NCBI GenBank assembly: GCA_014872785.1
Contig: WKFJ01000054.1
Coordinates: 62,001 to 126,000, forward strand
Source: Alteromonadaceae bacterium
GTDB lineage: Bacteria > Pseudomonadota > Gammaproteobacteria > Enterobacterales > Alteromonadaceae
DNA: 64,000 bases
Reading direction: 5' to 3'
Part shown: one piece after another, positions 1 through 8,972 of the stretch
How the letters are laid out: each line of letters begins with the position of its first letter
Position numbering within the stretch: position 1 is the first letter of the stretch
Made by a program: the position numbers and the translations under genes
The notes under the pieces: model-generated
The model's input: the letters and a program-made list of their open reading frames with translations, nothing else
Database searches by the model: none
Told to the model about the DNA's origin: nothing

Positions 1-605
1 TGAAAGTTAAAATGATAATGGCCAGCGCGCTACTTACGTTAACCGCATGGGCGAATGCCAATGTCAATGTCGACCAGCCGGCACCGGATTTTAAGTTAGT
101 TAACTCTAATGGCGAATCCGTGAACTTATCTGATTATCAAGGTAAGTACGTCGTACTTGAGTGGACTAATCATTTGTGCCCGTATGTAAAAAAACACTAC
201 GGCAGTGACAATATGCAGTCTCTTCAGCGCAAATACAATGACAAAGAAGTTGTGTGGTTGTCGATTATATCCTCCGCACCTGGTAAGCAGGGCTATGTAG
301 AAGCGGATGAGGCAAACCAGCTAACCGCGTCTAGAAACGCGGCTCCTGCGCATGTACTGTTTGATCCCGAAGGGGATGTAGGTAAGCTCTATGGCGCTAA
401 AACAACACCCCATATGTACATTATTGATCCAGCCGGCGAGCTTAAATACAAAGGCGCAATTGATAGCATCAAATCGGCCAATCCGGCAGATATTCCAAAG
501 GCAACCAATTATCTCGATGAAGGCATGAAAGCGTTGTTAGCGGGTGGGGAAGTAGAAGATAAATCTACAGTGCCATATGGGTGTTCGGTGAAATACAAGA
601 GCTAA
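1..605 (+). CDS. secreted thioredoxin-fold redoxin (5' end one base outside window)
   Basis: This is a thioredoxin-like protein of the AhpC/TSA-redoxin type, probably periplasmic. The first ATG in the window is at 12, but bases 1-11 are in frame and would read (?)TG-Lys-Val-Lys before it. The true start is therefore probably one base before the window, giving MKVK as the n-region of a signal peptide that runs to about ANA. The mature part shows the redoxin opening (PAPDFKL), a peroxidatic-type Cys in the LCPYVKKHY segment, the cis-Pro region TTPHMY and a second Cys near the C-terminus (YGCSV). The CPxVKKHY form with a single Cys is seen in uncharacterised redoxins that sit beside lipoproteins or metal proteins. 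The substrate is unknown. The family call is firm; the role is not. Confidence 0.75.
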   Translation, partial: KVKMIMASALLTLTAWANANVNVDQPAPDFKLVNSNGESVNLSDYQGKYVVLEWTNHLCPYVKKHYGSDNMQSLQRKYNDKEVVWLSIISSAPGKQGYVEADEANQLTASRNAAPAHVLFDPEGDVGKLYGAKTTPHMYIIDPAGELKYKGAIDSIKSANPADIPKATNYLDEGMKALLAGGEVEDKSTVPYGCSVKYKS

Positions 606-668
606 CATTGCCAGTAAAAATAAACACGGGCGCCTAGTGCCTGTTTTACAAGACTTTATGGTATGATG

Positions 669-698
669 CGCCGGTTAATTTTAATCGGCGTTTTTTGT
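669..698 (+). terminator. intrinsic terminator-like hairpin upstream of rlmKL
   Basis: The arms CGCCGGTTAA and TTAATCGGCG (one G-T pair) form a hairpin followed by TTTTTTG and more T. It ends the redoxin transcript. Because an extended -10 box (TGGTATGAT, 659-667) lies just upstream, it could also act as a leader attenuator for rlmKL. Confidence 0.6.
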
Positions 699-730
699 TT
701 TTATCCATTCATATCCGCTCAGGAATATAG

Positions 731-2845
731 TTGTCTATGCTGCACATTTTAGTGACCACCGCGTTTGGTCTTGAAGAGCTACTTGTCAAAGAGCTAACCT
801 CAATTATCCCGGGTTGCGAAACCCAACAAAAACCAGGGCAAGTGCGCGTTGCATGTAGTTTAAAAGACGCCTACAAAATTTGTCTTTGGTCTCGCCTAGG
901 TAATAGAGTTTTATTGCAACTTGCTCAAGGTAAGATGGCAGATGTGCAAGGCTTGTATGACATTGCCAACGAAGTAGATTGGTCCTCACATTTTCGAGTG
1001 CAAAATACCTTTGCAGTCGACTTTTTTGGTACCAATCGACAAATTAAAAACACCCAATTTGGTGCCGTAAAGGTCAAAGACGCTATTGTTGATCAGTTCT
1101 CTAAAAAGTCTGGCTTTCGCCCGAACGTTGACAAGAAAACGCCGCATGTGCGCATTCAGGCACGACTTAACCGCGATATCGTCGCTATCTATCTTGATTT
1201 ATCGGGTGCGAGTTTGCATCAGCGTCATTACCGGACAGAACGCGGTGTTGCGCCTATCAGAGAAAATCTAGCTTTTGCTATGTTGATGCGCAGTGGTTGG
1301 GTCGATAACAATACTTTGCCGATTGTTGATCCTATGTGCGGCTCAGGGACTATCGCAATTGAAGCAGCATTGTACAGTCGTAATATTGCGCCAGGGCAAT
1401 CAAGGAATGCTTGGGGTTTCCACAATTGGTTGGGGCACCAATCAGATGTATGGGAAGACCTGGTGTCCGAAGCGCACGCTGAACAAAAGACCGAAAACGC
1501 GCCCATTTTCGCAAGTGATGTTGACAAAAGTATGGTGCAATTGGCGAAGCAAAATGCCAAAAGGGCAGGTGTCGATAATGCCATTGTTTTCGAAAACTGC
1601 GATGCGCTGGAGTATTCGGTTGATGTCGACAAGCCTGGATTTATGGTCTCCAATACCCCCTACGGTGAAAGGCTAAGCCAGCTAACAAGTTTGATACCAT
1701 TATTCCAAAAGTGGGGGCTGCAACTGAAGCAGCATTTTGCTAATTGGCAATTGGCGCTTCTAACGTCAAACAGAGACCTATTTCGGCAGTTACGTCTAGT
1801 ATCTAAAAAGGCGTATAAGCTCAAAAACGCCAACTTGGATTGTGAATTGGTACTTTTTGATATGGACGCGCGTAATTGCGAAGTGCTCGAATCAGAACAA
1901 GGCCAGCACAACGATTTTGCCAATCGACTTAAAAAGAATAAGCAAAAATCTGATAAGTGGCTGAAAAAGCAGGATATCAACTGTTACCGAATTTATGATG
2001 CTGACCTACCAGAATACAATGTAGCCATCGATTGTTATGACGATTGGGTTGTTGTGCAAGAGTATGCAGCGCCAAAAGATATCCCGGAGCACAAAACTGT
2101 ACGCCGTCTGCATGAAGTACTAGCAGTGCTACCTGAGGTGCTATCAGTCGATGCAGAAAAAATAGTATTAAAAGTCAGAGAAGTTAAAAAAGGCAAAAAC
2201 CAATACGAAAAATTGGATCAGAGTTCCGAATTACTTCAGGTATTTGAAAATGGTGCAAAGTTTTGGGTTAACTTGCATGACTACCTCGACACTGGTTTAT
2301 TTTTAGACCACAGAATAACGCGACAAAAAGTTCGTCAACTCAGTAAAGACAAGCGCGTATTAAATTTATTTGCATACACAGGTTCTGTTTCAGTTTTTGC
2401 CGCGCTGGGCGGTGCGAAAACAGTGACGACGGTTGATATGTCTAATACCTATCTAGACTGGGCAAAAAATAATTTCAAATTAAACAGTTTGCGCTATGGG
2501 TACCACTTCATTAAAGCAGATTGCACCAGCTGGTTGCAAAAACACAATGAGAAGTATGACCTTATCTTCATTGACCCACCTTCGTTCTCTAATTCTAAGA
2601 GTATGGAGGGAACGTGGGATGTACAACGCGATCATGTTCAATTGATTACTGATGCCAAACGCTGCTTAGCAAAGGGTGGTCAAATTATATTTTCAAACAA
2701 CTATCGCAATTTCAAATTAGACAAATCGATAGCAGAATCGCTAGGATTACGCATTGAAAATATTTCTAAAGCCACCATTCCTGAAGACTTCAAACGCAAT
2801 CAAAAAATTCATCATTGTTGGTTGTTCACCGCGGTAGAAGAATAA
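731..2845 (+). CDS. rlmL: bifunctional 23S rRNA methyltransferase RlmKL (m2G2445 and m7G2069)
   Basis: This two-domain enzyme methylates 23S rRNA at G2445 (N2, RlmL half) and G2069 (N7, RlmK half) during 50S assembly. The N-terminal part (about residues 1-170) carries the ferredoxin-like and THUMP region. The RlmL SAM pocket is at about 199-210 (VDPMCGSGTIAIE), with the NTPYGER catalytic motif near 310. The RlmK half has FLDHRITR near 528, NLFAYTGSVSVFAA near 545 and FIDPPSFSNSK near 620. At 704 residues it has the usual fused length. The start is either TTG at 731, five bases after AGGAA, or ATG at 737; both give the same domain content. The glutaredoxin-like gene follows within 10 bases. 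Confidence 0.95.
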   Translation: MSMLHILVTTAFGLEELLVKELTSIIPGCETQQKPGQVRVACSLKDAYKICLWSRLGNRVLLQLAQGKMADVQGLYDIANEVDWSSHFRVQNTFAVDFFGTNRQIKNTQFGAVKVKDAIVDQFSKKSGFRPNVDKKTPHVRIQARLNRDIVAIYLDLSGASLHQRHYRTERGVAPIRENLAFAMLMRSGWVDNNTLPIVDPMCGSGTIAIEAALYSRNIAPGQSRNAWGFHNWLGHQSDVWEDLVSEAHAEQKTENAPIFASDVDKSMVQLAKQNAKRAGVDNAIVFENCDALEYSVDVDKPGFMVSNTPYGERLSQLTSLIPLFQKWGLQLKQHFANWQLALLTSNRDLFRQLRLVSKKAYKLKNANLDCELVLFDMDARNCEVLESEQGQHNDFANRLKKNKQKSDKWLKKQDINCYRIYDADLPEYNVAIDCYDDWVVVQEYAAPKDIPEHKTVRRLHEVLAVLPEVLSVDAEKIVLKVREVKKGKNQYEKLDQSSELLQVFENGAKFWVNLHDYLDTGLFLDHRITRQKVRQLSKDKRVLNLFAYTGSVSVFAALGGAKTVTTVDMSNTYLDWAKNNFKLNSLRYGYHFIKADCTSWLQKHNEKYDLIFIDPPSFSNSKSMEGTWDVQRDHVQLITDAKRCLAKGGQIIFSNNYRNFKLDKSIAESLGLRIENISKATIPEDFKRNQKIHHCWLFTAVEE

Positions 2846-2853
2846 AAATAGTT

Positions 2854-3087
2854 ATGTCTCAACTAATCTTGTTTTCTGGTAGGGATTGTCATTTGTGCGA
2901 TGCAGCAAAAGCGTTGCTCGCCAACGTTGATTTGAGCAATTTTGACCTTTCCAGTATTGATGTTAAAGCTCAACGCGAATATTTCCATGAGTATGGTGCT
3001 CGTATTCCGGTTTTAAAACGTGTCGATTCGGAAGCTGAGCTAGCCTGGCCATTCGACCAAATGCAAATAGAAGAATTCCTAAAATGA
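2854..3087 (+). CDS. glutaredoxin-like (DUF836-type) small redox protein
   Basis: This is a 77-residue thioredoxin-fold protein with the redox motif GRDCHLCDAAKALL near the N-terminus and the cis-Pro element ARIPVLKR. It matches the glutaredoxin-like family often found beside uup and rlmKL in gammaproteobacteria. The start at ATG 2854 was chosen because upstream codons in the frame are inside rlmKL and lack redoxin character. The stop overlaps the uup start (ATGA), so the two are translationally coupled. The substrate is unknown. Confidence 0.8.
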   Translation: MSQLILFSGRDCHLCDAAKALLANVDLSNFDLSSIDVKAQREYFHEYGARIPVLKRVDSEAELAWPFDQMQIEEFLK

Positions 3088-4997
3088 GTATGTTGTTGCA
3101 ACTCAAAGATGCCCAAATTGCCTTTGGCGCCAAGCCGCTTTTAGACAATGGCCAAATGACATTATCAACGGGGGAAAAACTCTGCTTGGTAGGGCGAAAT
3201 GGTACCGGAAAGTCAACGCTGTTAAAGATTATTGCGGGAACCATTCCTTTAGACGACGGGCAGCGTATTTGTAATCAAGAGACCGTCATCTCGGTATTGC
3301 CACAAGACCCTCCAGCTTTAGCCGATGTGAAAATTTTTGATTACATTGCACAAGGCCTGCATGAGATTGGTGAGTTGTTACAGCGGTACAATCAGCTCTT
3401 GCATGACGTCGCAGACGATGCAAGTGATGACAACCTAAAGAAACTAGAACACATACAAAAGCAATTAGATACGCACAATGCCTGGCAGTTTGAACAGCGT
3501 ATCCAGCAAGTGATGACTCAACTTAATCTAGACGGTGAAAAGAGTTTAGAATCTTTGTCCGGAGGTTGGCGGCGCAAAGCAGCACTAGCCAGAGCATTGG
3601 GCAGGAAACCCGATATTCTCTTGTTAGACGAGCCCACTAACCACCTCGATATCGATATGATTAAGTGGTTAGAGAAACAGGTGATGGAATTCAATGGCGC
3701 TATTGTTTTCGTTAGTCACGATCGCGCTTTTATACGCAGTGTTGCCAATCGCATTGTTGATTTAGACAGAGGACAATTGGTCAGTTATCCCGGAAATTAC
3801 CAAAAGTATCTGGAAAAGAAAGCAGAAGACCTAGAAGTTCAGGCGAATCACGACGCCTTATTCGACAAAAAGCTATCGCAAGAGGAAGCCTGGATAAGAC
3901 AAGGGATAAAGGCGCGTAGAACACGTAATGAAGGCAGGGTACGCGCTCTTAAGGCAATGCGTGATGAATATGCACAGCGACGCAAAGTACAGGGTAAGGT
4001 GAATATACAAACGTCGACCGGCCAGAAGTCAGGCAAAGTCGTCTTTGAAGCCCAAGGATTGCGGTTTAAATTTGAGAATAATCCTATCGTTAATAATCTT
4101 GATTTAGGGGTTATGCGGGGAGATAGGTTGGCTCTAATTGGCGCAAATGGAACCGGGAAAAGTACCCTAATTAAGCTGTTGTTGAAACAAATCGAACCGG
4201 ATGCTGGCAAGGTCAAACTAGGCGCCAATATTGAGTTAGCTTACTTTGACCAACACAGAGAACAACTAGATTTAGCTAAGCCTGTAATTGACGTTGTCGC
4301 CGATGGTAAACGCGAGATTGATATAGATGGCCGCAGTCGTCATGTTATTAGCTATTTACAGGACTTCCTGTTTACGCCTGAACGCATCCAATCGCCAGTC
4401 TCTTCCTTATCTGGCGGTGAAAAAAACCGTTTATTGATGGCGAAAATCTTGGCCAAGCCGAGTAATTTGCTGATACTCGATGAACCAACCAACGACTTAG
4501 ACGTTGAAACCTTGGAGCTGTTGGAAGAAACCCTTGCAAACTATAATGGCACATTGGTGCTGGTGAGTCACGATAGAGAGTTTGTCGATAATGTCGTAAC
4601 CAGTAGTTTGTTTTTCAAAGGTGAAGGCGAGATAGAACAGTTTGTTGGTGGTTATCAAGAGATCGAGCAATGGTATGCTCAGCAAAAAAATACACCTAAG
4701 GCTGAAACTTCAACGACTAATCAGAGTCGAAAGCCTGCGAGTTCGGAAAATCGCACTAAAAAATTATCGTACAAGTTACAGTTGGAGTTGGACAAATTGC
4801 CAGCTACAATTGAGCGCCTCGAAAATGAGGTTGAGACGTTACAAGAAAAAATTAACGACCCCAGTTTTTATCAGCAAGACCCTGAATTTACTAAGCAGGT
4901 TTTAACGGAACTGACAGGGACGCAAGAAGAATTAGAAAATGCTTATGCCAGATGGGATGAGCTAGAAAGTTTGAAACAGGAATCGAATAGTCAATGA
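3084..4997 (+). CDS. uup: ABC-F ATPase Uup
   Basis: This cytosolic ABC-F protein has two ATPase domains and no membrane segment. The family acts on ribosomes or replication intermediates, and Uup affects precise transposon excision. Walker A motifs are GRNGTGKST (residues 37-45) and GANGTGKST near 350. The ABC signatures are LSGGWRRKAALARAL and LSGGEKNRLLMAKIL, each followed by LLLDEPTNHLD or LILDEPTNDLD. The linker is rich in Arg and Lys. The C-terminal roughly 80 residues form the coiled coil typical of Uup. It overlaps the genes on both sides by four bases. Confidence 0.95.
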   Translation: MSMLLQLKDAQIAFGAKPLLDNGQMTLSTGEKLCLVGRNGTGKSTLLKIIAGTIPLDDGQRICNQETVISVLPQDPPALADVKIFDYIAQGLHEIGELLQRYNQLLHDVADDASDDNLKKLEHIQKQLDTHNAWQFEQRIQQVMTQLNLDGEKSLESLSGGWRRKAALARALGRKPDILLLDEPTNHLDIDMIKWLEKQVMEFNGAIVFVSHDRAFIRSVANRIVDLDRGQLVSYPGNYQKYLEKKAEDLEVQANHDALFDKKLSQEEAWIRQGIKARRTRNEGRVRALKAMRDEYAQRRKVQGKVNIQTSTGQKSGKVVFEAQGLRFKFENNPIVNNLDLGVMRGDRLALIGANGTGKSTLIKLLLKQIEPDAGKVKLGANIELAYFDQHREQLDLAKPVIDVVADGKREIDIDGRSRHVISYLQDFLFTPERIQSPVSSLSGGEKNRLLMAKILAKPSNLLILDEPTNDLDVETLELLEETLANYNGTLVLVSHDREFVDNVVTSSLFFKGEGEIEQFVGGYQEIEQWYAQQKNTPKAETSTTNQSRKPASSENRTKKLSYKLQLELDKLPATIERLENEVETLQEKINDPSFYQQDPEFTKQVLTELTGTQEELENAYARWDELESLKQESNSQ

Positions 4998-6658
4998 GAC
5001 AATTGAAGCTTACTTCACTTGCTGCATTTTCAGCGGCACTTTTCAGTCAATCAGTAACTGCTGCTGTATATAACGTAACAGAAATCGACACATATCGATC
5101 TGTGGTAAGTGCCATACCTATTGCTCTTAACGAAGCGGGGGCAGTGGCTGTTACAGGTGAGTTTCCTTACAACCCCAAAATTGATCTTGAATTGATCGAT
5201 TTTGAGGCGGAATTTTGGCAAGACAACTTAACTGATATTGATTCGGCGCAAAACGGTAACTTCAATGCGGATGATTTGAGTTTTATAGTGAATTATCTTC
5301 GCTCACAGGAAGCGTCCAAACTCGTGCAAAGGGTTGCGGTAGATGCAAGTTACCTTTGGGAAAACACTACTCTGAATCAAATCCACGGGTTAGATCAAGT
5401 TGATGCTACTTTTGGCGATTTCTCTGGGAGTACGGATACCTTTGTCAATAATATTAACGATTCAGGTGTTACGGTTGGACGCAGTGAAGGCGTATTTTCG
5501 AAACTCGAATATACAAATGAAGAAGGCACTGAATTGACTTATGTGGTTCAAGAATATTCAACAAGAGCGTTTGTTGACCTAAATGGAACCGTGGTCGGAT
5601 TGGTCTCTGAGTCAGATTTGGGCGGTGGATTCAGTGAAGCGATGGATATCACCAATGGACTATTGGTAGCCGGATATGAGGTAATTGAACCTACTGATGT
5701 TCTACAAGAGCTTATCAATGAAAGTTGCACAGATGATGAGATCCGTGGTGATCAGCCGGTTGAAGTTTGCATTCAAACGCAGCTAGATGCGGGTATCAAC
5801 TTTTCGCATCAAATACGCGGCGTAATGTGGCAATTAGACCAGTCTGGAAACGTGATTGACAAACAGCAATTTGGATTGCCATTTACGGTAGCCGAAGATG
5901 ATACGTCGCTTTATAACAGTACAATCAACGCGGTTAATGAAAACGCAATCGGAGTTGGTTATGCAACTAACTTTTTTGATGATAACGAAAGTATTCCGCG
6001 TATTTATGCTGCCATTTTTGAAGGTGAAACCGTAACTAGTATTACTGATCGCTCTGAATATATTGACAGTCTTGCGAGCGACATAAACGAACAAAACATA
6101 GCGGTTGGTTATGCTTCAAAGCAAATCAATGGTTTTACTCGAACCAAGTTTTTTATTCATGACGTAACGAGTGATGTAACGACGTTCCCAGATGATTATT
6201 TTCCAGGCTCATCGAGTGTGGCCAGGGCGATCAACAACGACGGGATGGTTGTTGGTGAAGGTGAAGTTGATTCAGATTTAACTAATACTCGCAGGCGTAA
6301 TGCGTTTATTTACGATATTAATAATGATTCATTTCAAAACCTTAATGACCTAATTGCCTGTAATTCTCCATATAATCTTGTGCAGGCTTATGACATTAAT
6401 GACGCAGGTCAAATAATTGCGACAGCATTAATAGAACGCAACACTTTGGACATCAAGGCAGAGGAAATCGTCAATGATGACGGCACCAATGAAGCCAGTG
6501 AAATGATTGTGTCTGTTATTCTCGACCCAATCGCTGGCGGCGAAATTGAGAGCTGTGACCCGCCTGCCGAAGAAGTTCAAGAGCGCAATAGTGGTTCGAT
6601 GGGCTGGGGACTTTTCGCGATAGCTGCACTTTTTGGGTTAAGACGTCGAATGCGATGA
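4994..6658 (+). CDS. DUF3466 family exported protein with C-terminal sorting-like tail
   Basis: This 554-residue exported protein starts with a signal peptide (to about residue 23, SVTAA). It contains repeated short blocks of the type INDSGVTVGRSEG, INEQNIAVGYAS, INNDGMVVGEGE and INDAGQIIATA, consistent with a beta-propeller-like repeat of the DUF3466 family. The C-terminus is a short Gly/Ser segment, one hydrophobic helix (WGLFAIAALFGL) and a basic RRRMR tail, the layout of GlyGly-CTERM-like sorting signals. The start overlaps the uup stop (ATGA). The function is unknown; cell-surface retention is inferred from the tail. Confidence 0.8.
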   Translation: MRQLKLTSLAAFSAALFSQSVTAAVYNVTEIDTYRSVVSAIPIALNEAGAVAVTGEFPYNPKIDLELIDFEAEFWQDNLTDIDSAQNGNFNADDLSFIVNYLRSQEASKLVQRVAVDASYLWENTTLNQIHGLDQVDATFGDFSGSTDTFVNNINDSGVTVGRSEGVFSKLEYTNEEGTELTYVVQEYSTRAFVDLNGTVVGLVSESDLGGGFSEAMDITNGLLVAGYEVIEPTDVLQELINESCTDDEIRGDQPVEVCIQTQLDAGINFSHQIRGVMWQLDQSGNVIDKQQFGLPFTVAEDDTSLYNSTINAVNENAIGVGYATNFFDDNESIPRIYAAIFEGETVTSITDRSEYIDSLASDINEQNIAVGYASKQINGFTRTKFFIHDVTSDVTTFPDDYFPGSSSVARAINNDGMVVGEGEVDSDLTNTRRRNAFIYDINNDSFQNLNDLIACNSPYNLVQAYDINDAGQIIATALIERNTLDIKAEEIVNDDGTNEASEMIVSVILDPIAGGEIESCDPPAEEVQERNSGSMGWGLFAIAALFGLRRRMR

Positions 6659-6666
6659 ACAATCGA

Positions 6667-6695
6667 AAAGAGCCGCTTTAAAGCGGCTTTTTTTT
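6667..6695 (+). terminator. intrinsic terminator after DUF3466 gene
   Basis: The palindrome AGCCGCTTTAAAGCGGCT is followed directly by a run of eight T, ten bases after the stop codon. Confidence 0.9.
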
Positions 6696-6950
6696 CGTAA
6701 AAATAGCGAAAAATTCTGCACATTAATTTAATAAATAGCTATTTGAAGTAACGGTTGCTTGTTTTATAAGCAGGTAATAAAAACTGTAATAAATATGCAA
6801 AATTATTGTAAAGAAAAAGAGCAATAGAAAACATGAAGTTAGGGATTGTCAAACGAATTTTTACACTTTGCCTATTGAACACAATCGCAGGAAGTTCTAT
6901 TAAATAGGTGTGGCCGCAACGGTTACAAATATCAATTGGACGAGGTGAAA

Positions 6951-7124
6951 ATGAAAAGACAAAAACGTGATAAACTTTCTCGTGCCCACGCAAAGGGCTA
7001 TCAAGCCGGCATCACAGGCCGCAACAAAGAAAATTGTCCATTTCAAGCTGTAGAAGCTCGCTCACAATGGCTAGGGGGTTGGAGAGCAGCAATGGAAGAT
7101 AAAAGCTTGGGACTCGTTAAATAA
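6951..7124 (+). CDS. rmf: ribosome modulation factor RMF
   Basis: This is a 57-residue basic protein matching RMF: MKRQKRDKLSRAHAKGYQAG start, GRNKENCPF, and QWLGGWRAA. RMF binds 70S ribosomes in stationary phase or on nutrient stress and drives formation of inactive 100S dimers. The start at ATG 6951 is set by GAGGTGAA six bases upstream; an upstream ATG at 6936 in the same frame would overlap that ribosome binding site. It is monocistronic between two terminators. Confidence 0.95.
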   Translation: MKRQKRDKLSRAHAKGYQAGITGRNKENCPFQAVEARSQWLGGWRAAMEDKSLGLVK

Positions 7125-7164
7125 GTTACCTTTTTTCCATTTACCACAAATTTCATGAGCAGGA

Positions 7165-7199
7165 AAAGAAAAGTCTCGAATGAGACTTTTCTTTTTTTG
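7165..7199. terminator. bidirectional terminator between rmf and fabA
   Basis: The arms AGAAAAGTCTC and GAGACTTTTCT flank a four-base loop and are followed by CTTTTTTTG on the plus strand. On the minus strand the stem is followed by another T-rich stretch. It serves the convergent rmf and fabA genes. Confidence 0.85.
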
Positions 7200-7205
7200 T
7201 GGCTT

Positions 7206-7724
7206 TTAAAAGCTCGATGTATCTTGAAATAGACCTACTTTTAAATCTTTTGCTTCATAGATAGGACGACCGTCCACTTCAACAACACCATCACCTAAGC
7301 CCATGAAAAGTTTGCGCTTTATAACGCGTTTCATGGTGATTTTGTAAGTTACTTTTTTCGCTGTCGGTAGAATCTGACCAGTGAACTTAACTTCACCAAC
7401 ACCCAACGCGCGACCTTTTCCAGGACCGTCGCTCCAACCTAAGAAAAAGCCTACAAGTTGCCACATCGCATCCAAACCTAGACAACCAGGCATAACCGGG
7501 TCACCTGGAAAGTGGCAATCGAAAAACCATAAGTCAGGCGTAATATCGAGTTCAGCTTCTATGTAACCTTTACCGTGTTCACCGCCATCTTCTGTGATAG
7601 ATGTGATACGATCCATCATTAACATGTTAGGGGCAGGTAATTGGCTGTTGCCAGGACCAAATAACTCACCGCGTGAGCAAGCTAGTAGATCTTCTCTATC
7701 AAAATGGTTTTTTCTTTCCGACAT
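7206..7724 (-). CDS. fabA: 3-hydroxydecanoyl-ACP dehydratase/isomerase FabA
   Basis: FabA dehydrates beta-hydroxydecanoyl-ACP and isomerises trans-2- to cis-3-decenoyl-ACP, the branch point to unsaturated fatty acids. At 172 residues it has the same length as the E. coli enzyme. The catalytic His71 sits in [14 protein letters not shown] and Asp85 in CLGLDAMWQ. The C-terminal [11 protein letters not shown] is typical. It is transcribed leftward from its own promoter region, which carries a FabR-like operator. Confidence 0.97.
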   Translation of the reverse strand: MSERKNHFDREDLLACSRGELFGPGNSQLPAPNMLMMDRITSITEDGGEHGKGYIEAELDITPDLWFFDCHFPGDPVMPGCLGLDAMWQLVGFFLGWSDGPGKGRALGVGEVKFTGQILPTAKKVTYKITMKRVIKRKLFMGLGDGVVEVDGRPIYEAKDLKVGLFQDTSSF

Positions 7725-7751
7725 AGGGGTAGTAGACTCTCATTAAAAAGG

Positions 7752-7779
7752 TCGCTAATTTAGCGAACACTTGTACGCT
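7752..7779 (-). promoter_or_regulatory. FabR-like operator and overlapping palindrome in the fabA promoter
   Basis: On the minus strand 7762-7779 reads AGCGTACAAGTGTTCGCT, an imperfect palindrome resembling the FabR site known at fabA and fabB of enterobacteria. It overlaps the perfect palindrome TCGCTAA-T-TTAGCGA at 7752-7766. The pair lies 28-55 bases upstream of the fabA start, in the promoter zone. FabR binding is inferred from the motif only. Confidence 0.6.
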
Positions 7780-7842
7780 AAACAACTCTGAACAGTTAAT
7801 TTTCATCAAAATTTAGTAATTATGTTTAAAATTGGGTAGTAA

Positions 7843-8100
7843 ATGTCAGATTTTAAAAAGAAACTGAGTGCAAATGCGGAAAAACAAAAGCGCTTTCGCG
7901 AGAAACAAAAAGCTGACGGTAAAAAGTTAGTAAGGGGATATATTAACTTACAAGCAAGTGACTGTTACGAAGAGTTGCGCGAAAAAACGGGCTGGACTGA
8001 CAGTGAACTGTTGAGCAACTCGCTTAGGATTACCTACGCTGCCTACAAAAATGGACAGATAAAACTTTTAAACCAATGGCTTACGAAAAACAATAAATGA
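7843..8100 (+). CDS. small basic hypothetical protein
   Basis: This is an 85-residue protein with a Lys/Arg/Gln-rich first third (residues 4-30, likely helical) followed by a short motif-poor region. I do not recognise the family. The stretch RGYINLQASDCYEELREKTG has the feel of a ribbon-helix-helix or small DNA-binding fold, but that is speculation. It overlaps the next gene by four bases (ATGA), so the two form an operon. Confidence 0.6.
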   Translation: MSDFKKKLSANAEKQKRFREKQKADGKKLVRGYINLQASDCYEELREKTGWTDSELLSNSLRITYAAYKNGQIKLLNQWLTKNNK

Positions 8101-8489
8101 TTTGGACGATAATTTTTTGGTACTCAGCAATAATCAACATTATTGCTATTTTCTCTCGTGGATTCGACGTTGCGAATGGCACTTACCGCAATAATGGCGT
8201 GGCCTATATTTTACAAGACTTGCTCGATGTCGGTATTGCCATGTTCGGCTTAGTCGGTTTATTCGGCATGGCCTATAACGAGTCTTATTTTGATCAGCAA
8301 TTGTGGCAGGGCTACTTTTTCATTGCAGTAGGGCTTACCCTTGTAGCCTATTGGACGCCAAAATACGCTGTAATGCGTCAGTTGTACGGTAATGCTCAGG
8401 TGGTCAAATCGTTGCTTGGTAACTTCGCTGTAGTACTCCCCGGATATATTGCTCATTACTACTACGCGTTTGAGCGGACTTGGTCATAA
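8097..8489 (+). CDS. small integral membrane hypothetical protein
   Basis: This is a 130-residue protein with about four hydrophobic segments (near residues 3-20, 45-60, 70-86 and 105-122). I recognise no family. It is translationally coupled to the small basic protein upstream and converges with the XRE regulator gene, whose 3' end overlaps by six bases. Confidence 0.6.
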   Translation: MIWTIIFWYSAIINIIAIFSRGFDVANGTYRNNGVAYILQDLLDVGIAMFGLVGLFGMAYNESYFDQQLWQGYFFIAVGLTLVAYWTPKYAVMRQLYGNAQVVKSLLGNFAVVLPGYIAHYYYAFERTWS

Positions 8490-8903
8490 ACACATATTGC
8501 CAATGTAGTTGATAAACGCTTCGGCTTCTTTTTGCTCGAAATAGCCATCTTGTTTTTTAGTTGAGCGCAGATGTTGGTAGGCAGCGACTATTAACTTCAT
8601 GCGCTTTTGTTGCATCTGAGGTGTGTTGTGACGCTCTATAAAGCGCTCAGCGAGCTCAATTGCTAACTCCAGTGCTTCCATATCAACGACTTCTGCTTTG
8701 CGATACTGATAGCCTTCACCCGTTGCTAACCACTCTAGCGAACAGTTTGCATTCTGTGCTATTTGATTCGCGCGACTTAGACTAGGTTCCGAACCATTTA
8801 AATATTTGCGAATAAGTGCCTCGCTCAAATCTACCTTGCGTGCAAAGCCACTGATACTCTGACTGCCTATCAGCTCTGATAAGCGACTTGAAAATGTGTT
8901 CAT
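8484..8903 (-). CDS. XRE-family (phage CI-like) transcriptional repressor
   Basis: This is a 139-residue regulator with an N-terminal lambda-repressor-type helix-turn-helix (about residues 4-62: FARKVDLSEALIRKYLNGSEPS, then LEWLATGEG). Its helical C-terminal part lacks the LexA/CI peptidase domain. No phage genes surround it. It is divergent from an SDR-AKR operon, and three phased operator cores lie in the 114-base gap. A plausible minus-strand promoter (TTGACG-N16-TATAGT) has its -10 inside the third operator, so autorepression is likely. The ligand is unknown. Confidence 0.8.
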   Translation of the reverse strand: MNTFSSRLSELIGSQSISGFARKVDLSEALIRKYLNGSEPSLSRANQIAQNANCSLEWLATGEGYQYRKAEVVDMEALELAIELAERFIERHNTPQMQQKRMKLIVAAYQHLRSTKKQDGYFEQKEAEAFINYIGNMCL

Positions 8904-8920
8904 TGAATTTATCTAACCTC

Positions 8921-8972
8921 GAACTAAAGTTCGCAATAATATACTAAAGTGTGTTTTTGAAAACTATAGTTT
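8921..8972. promoter_or_regulatory. three operator cores phased at 20 bp
   Basis: The cores ACTAAAGT (8923-8930), ACTAAAGT (8943-8950) and ACTATAGT (8963-8970) begin exactly 20 bases apart. The first is within the inverted repeat GAACT-AA-AGTTC and the third within the perfect palindrome AAACTATAGTTT (8961-8972). The array sits between the repressor gene and the divergent SDR gene. Confidence 0.75.

Noticed and set aside
6739-6993. Leftward 84-codon frame across the rmf promoter
   Set aside because: It covers the rmf ribosome binding site and promoter on the opposite strand and resembles no known protein.
8484-8972. Possible prophage remnant around the CI-like repressor
   Set aside because: No integrase, Cro, structural or att-like sequences were seen nearby; flanking genes are metabolic.
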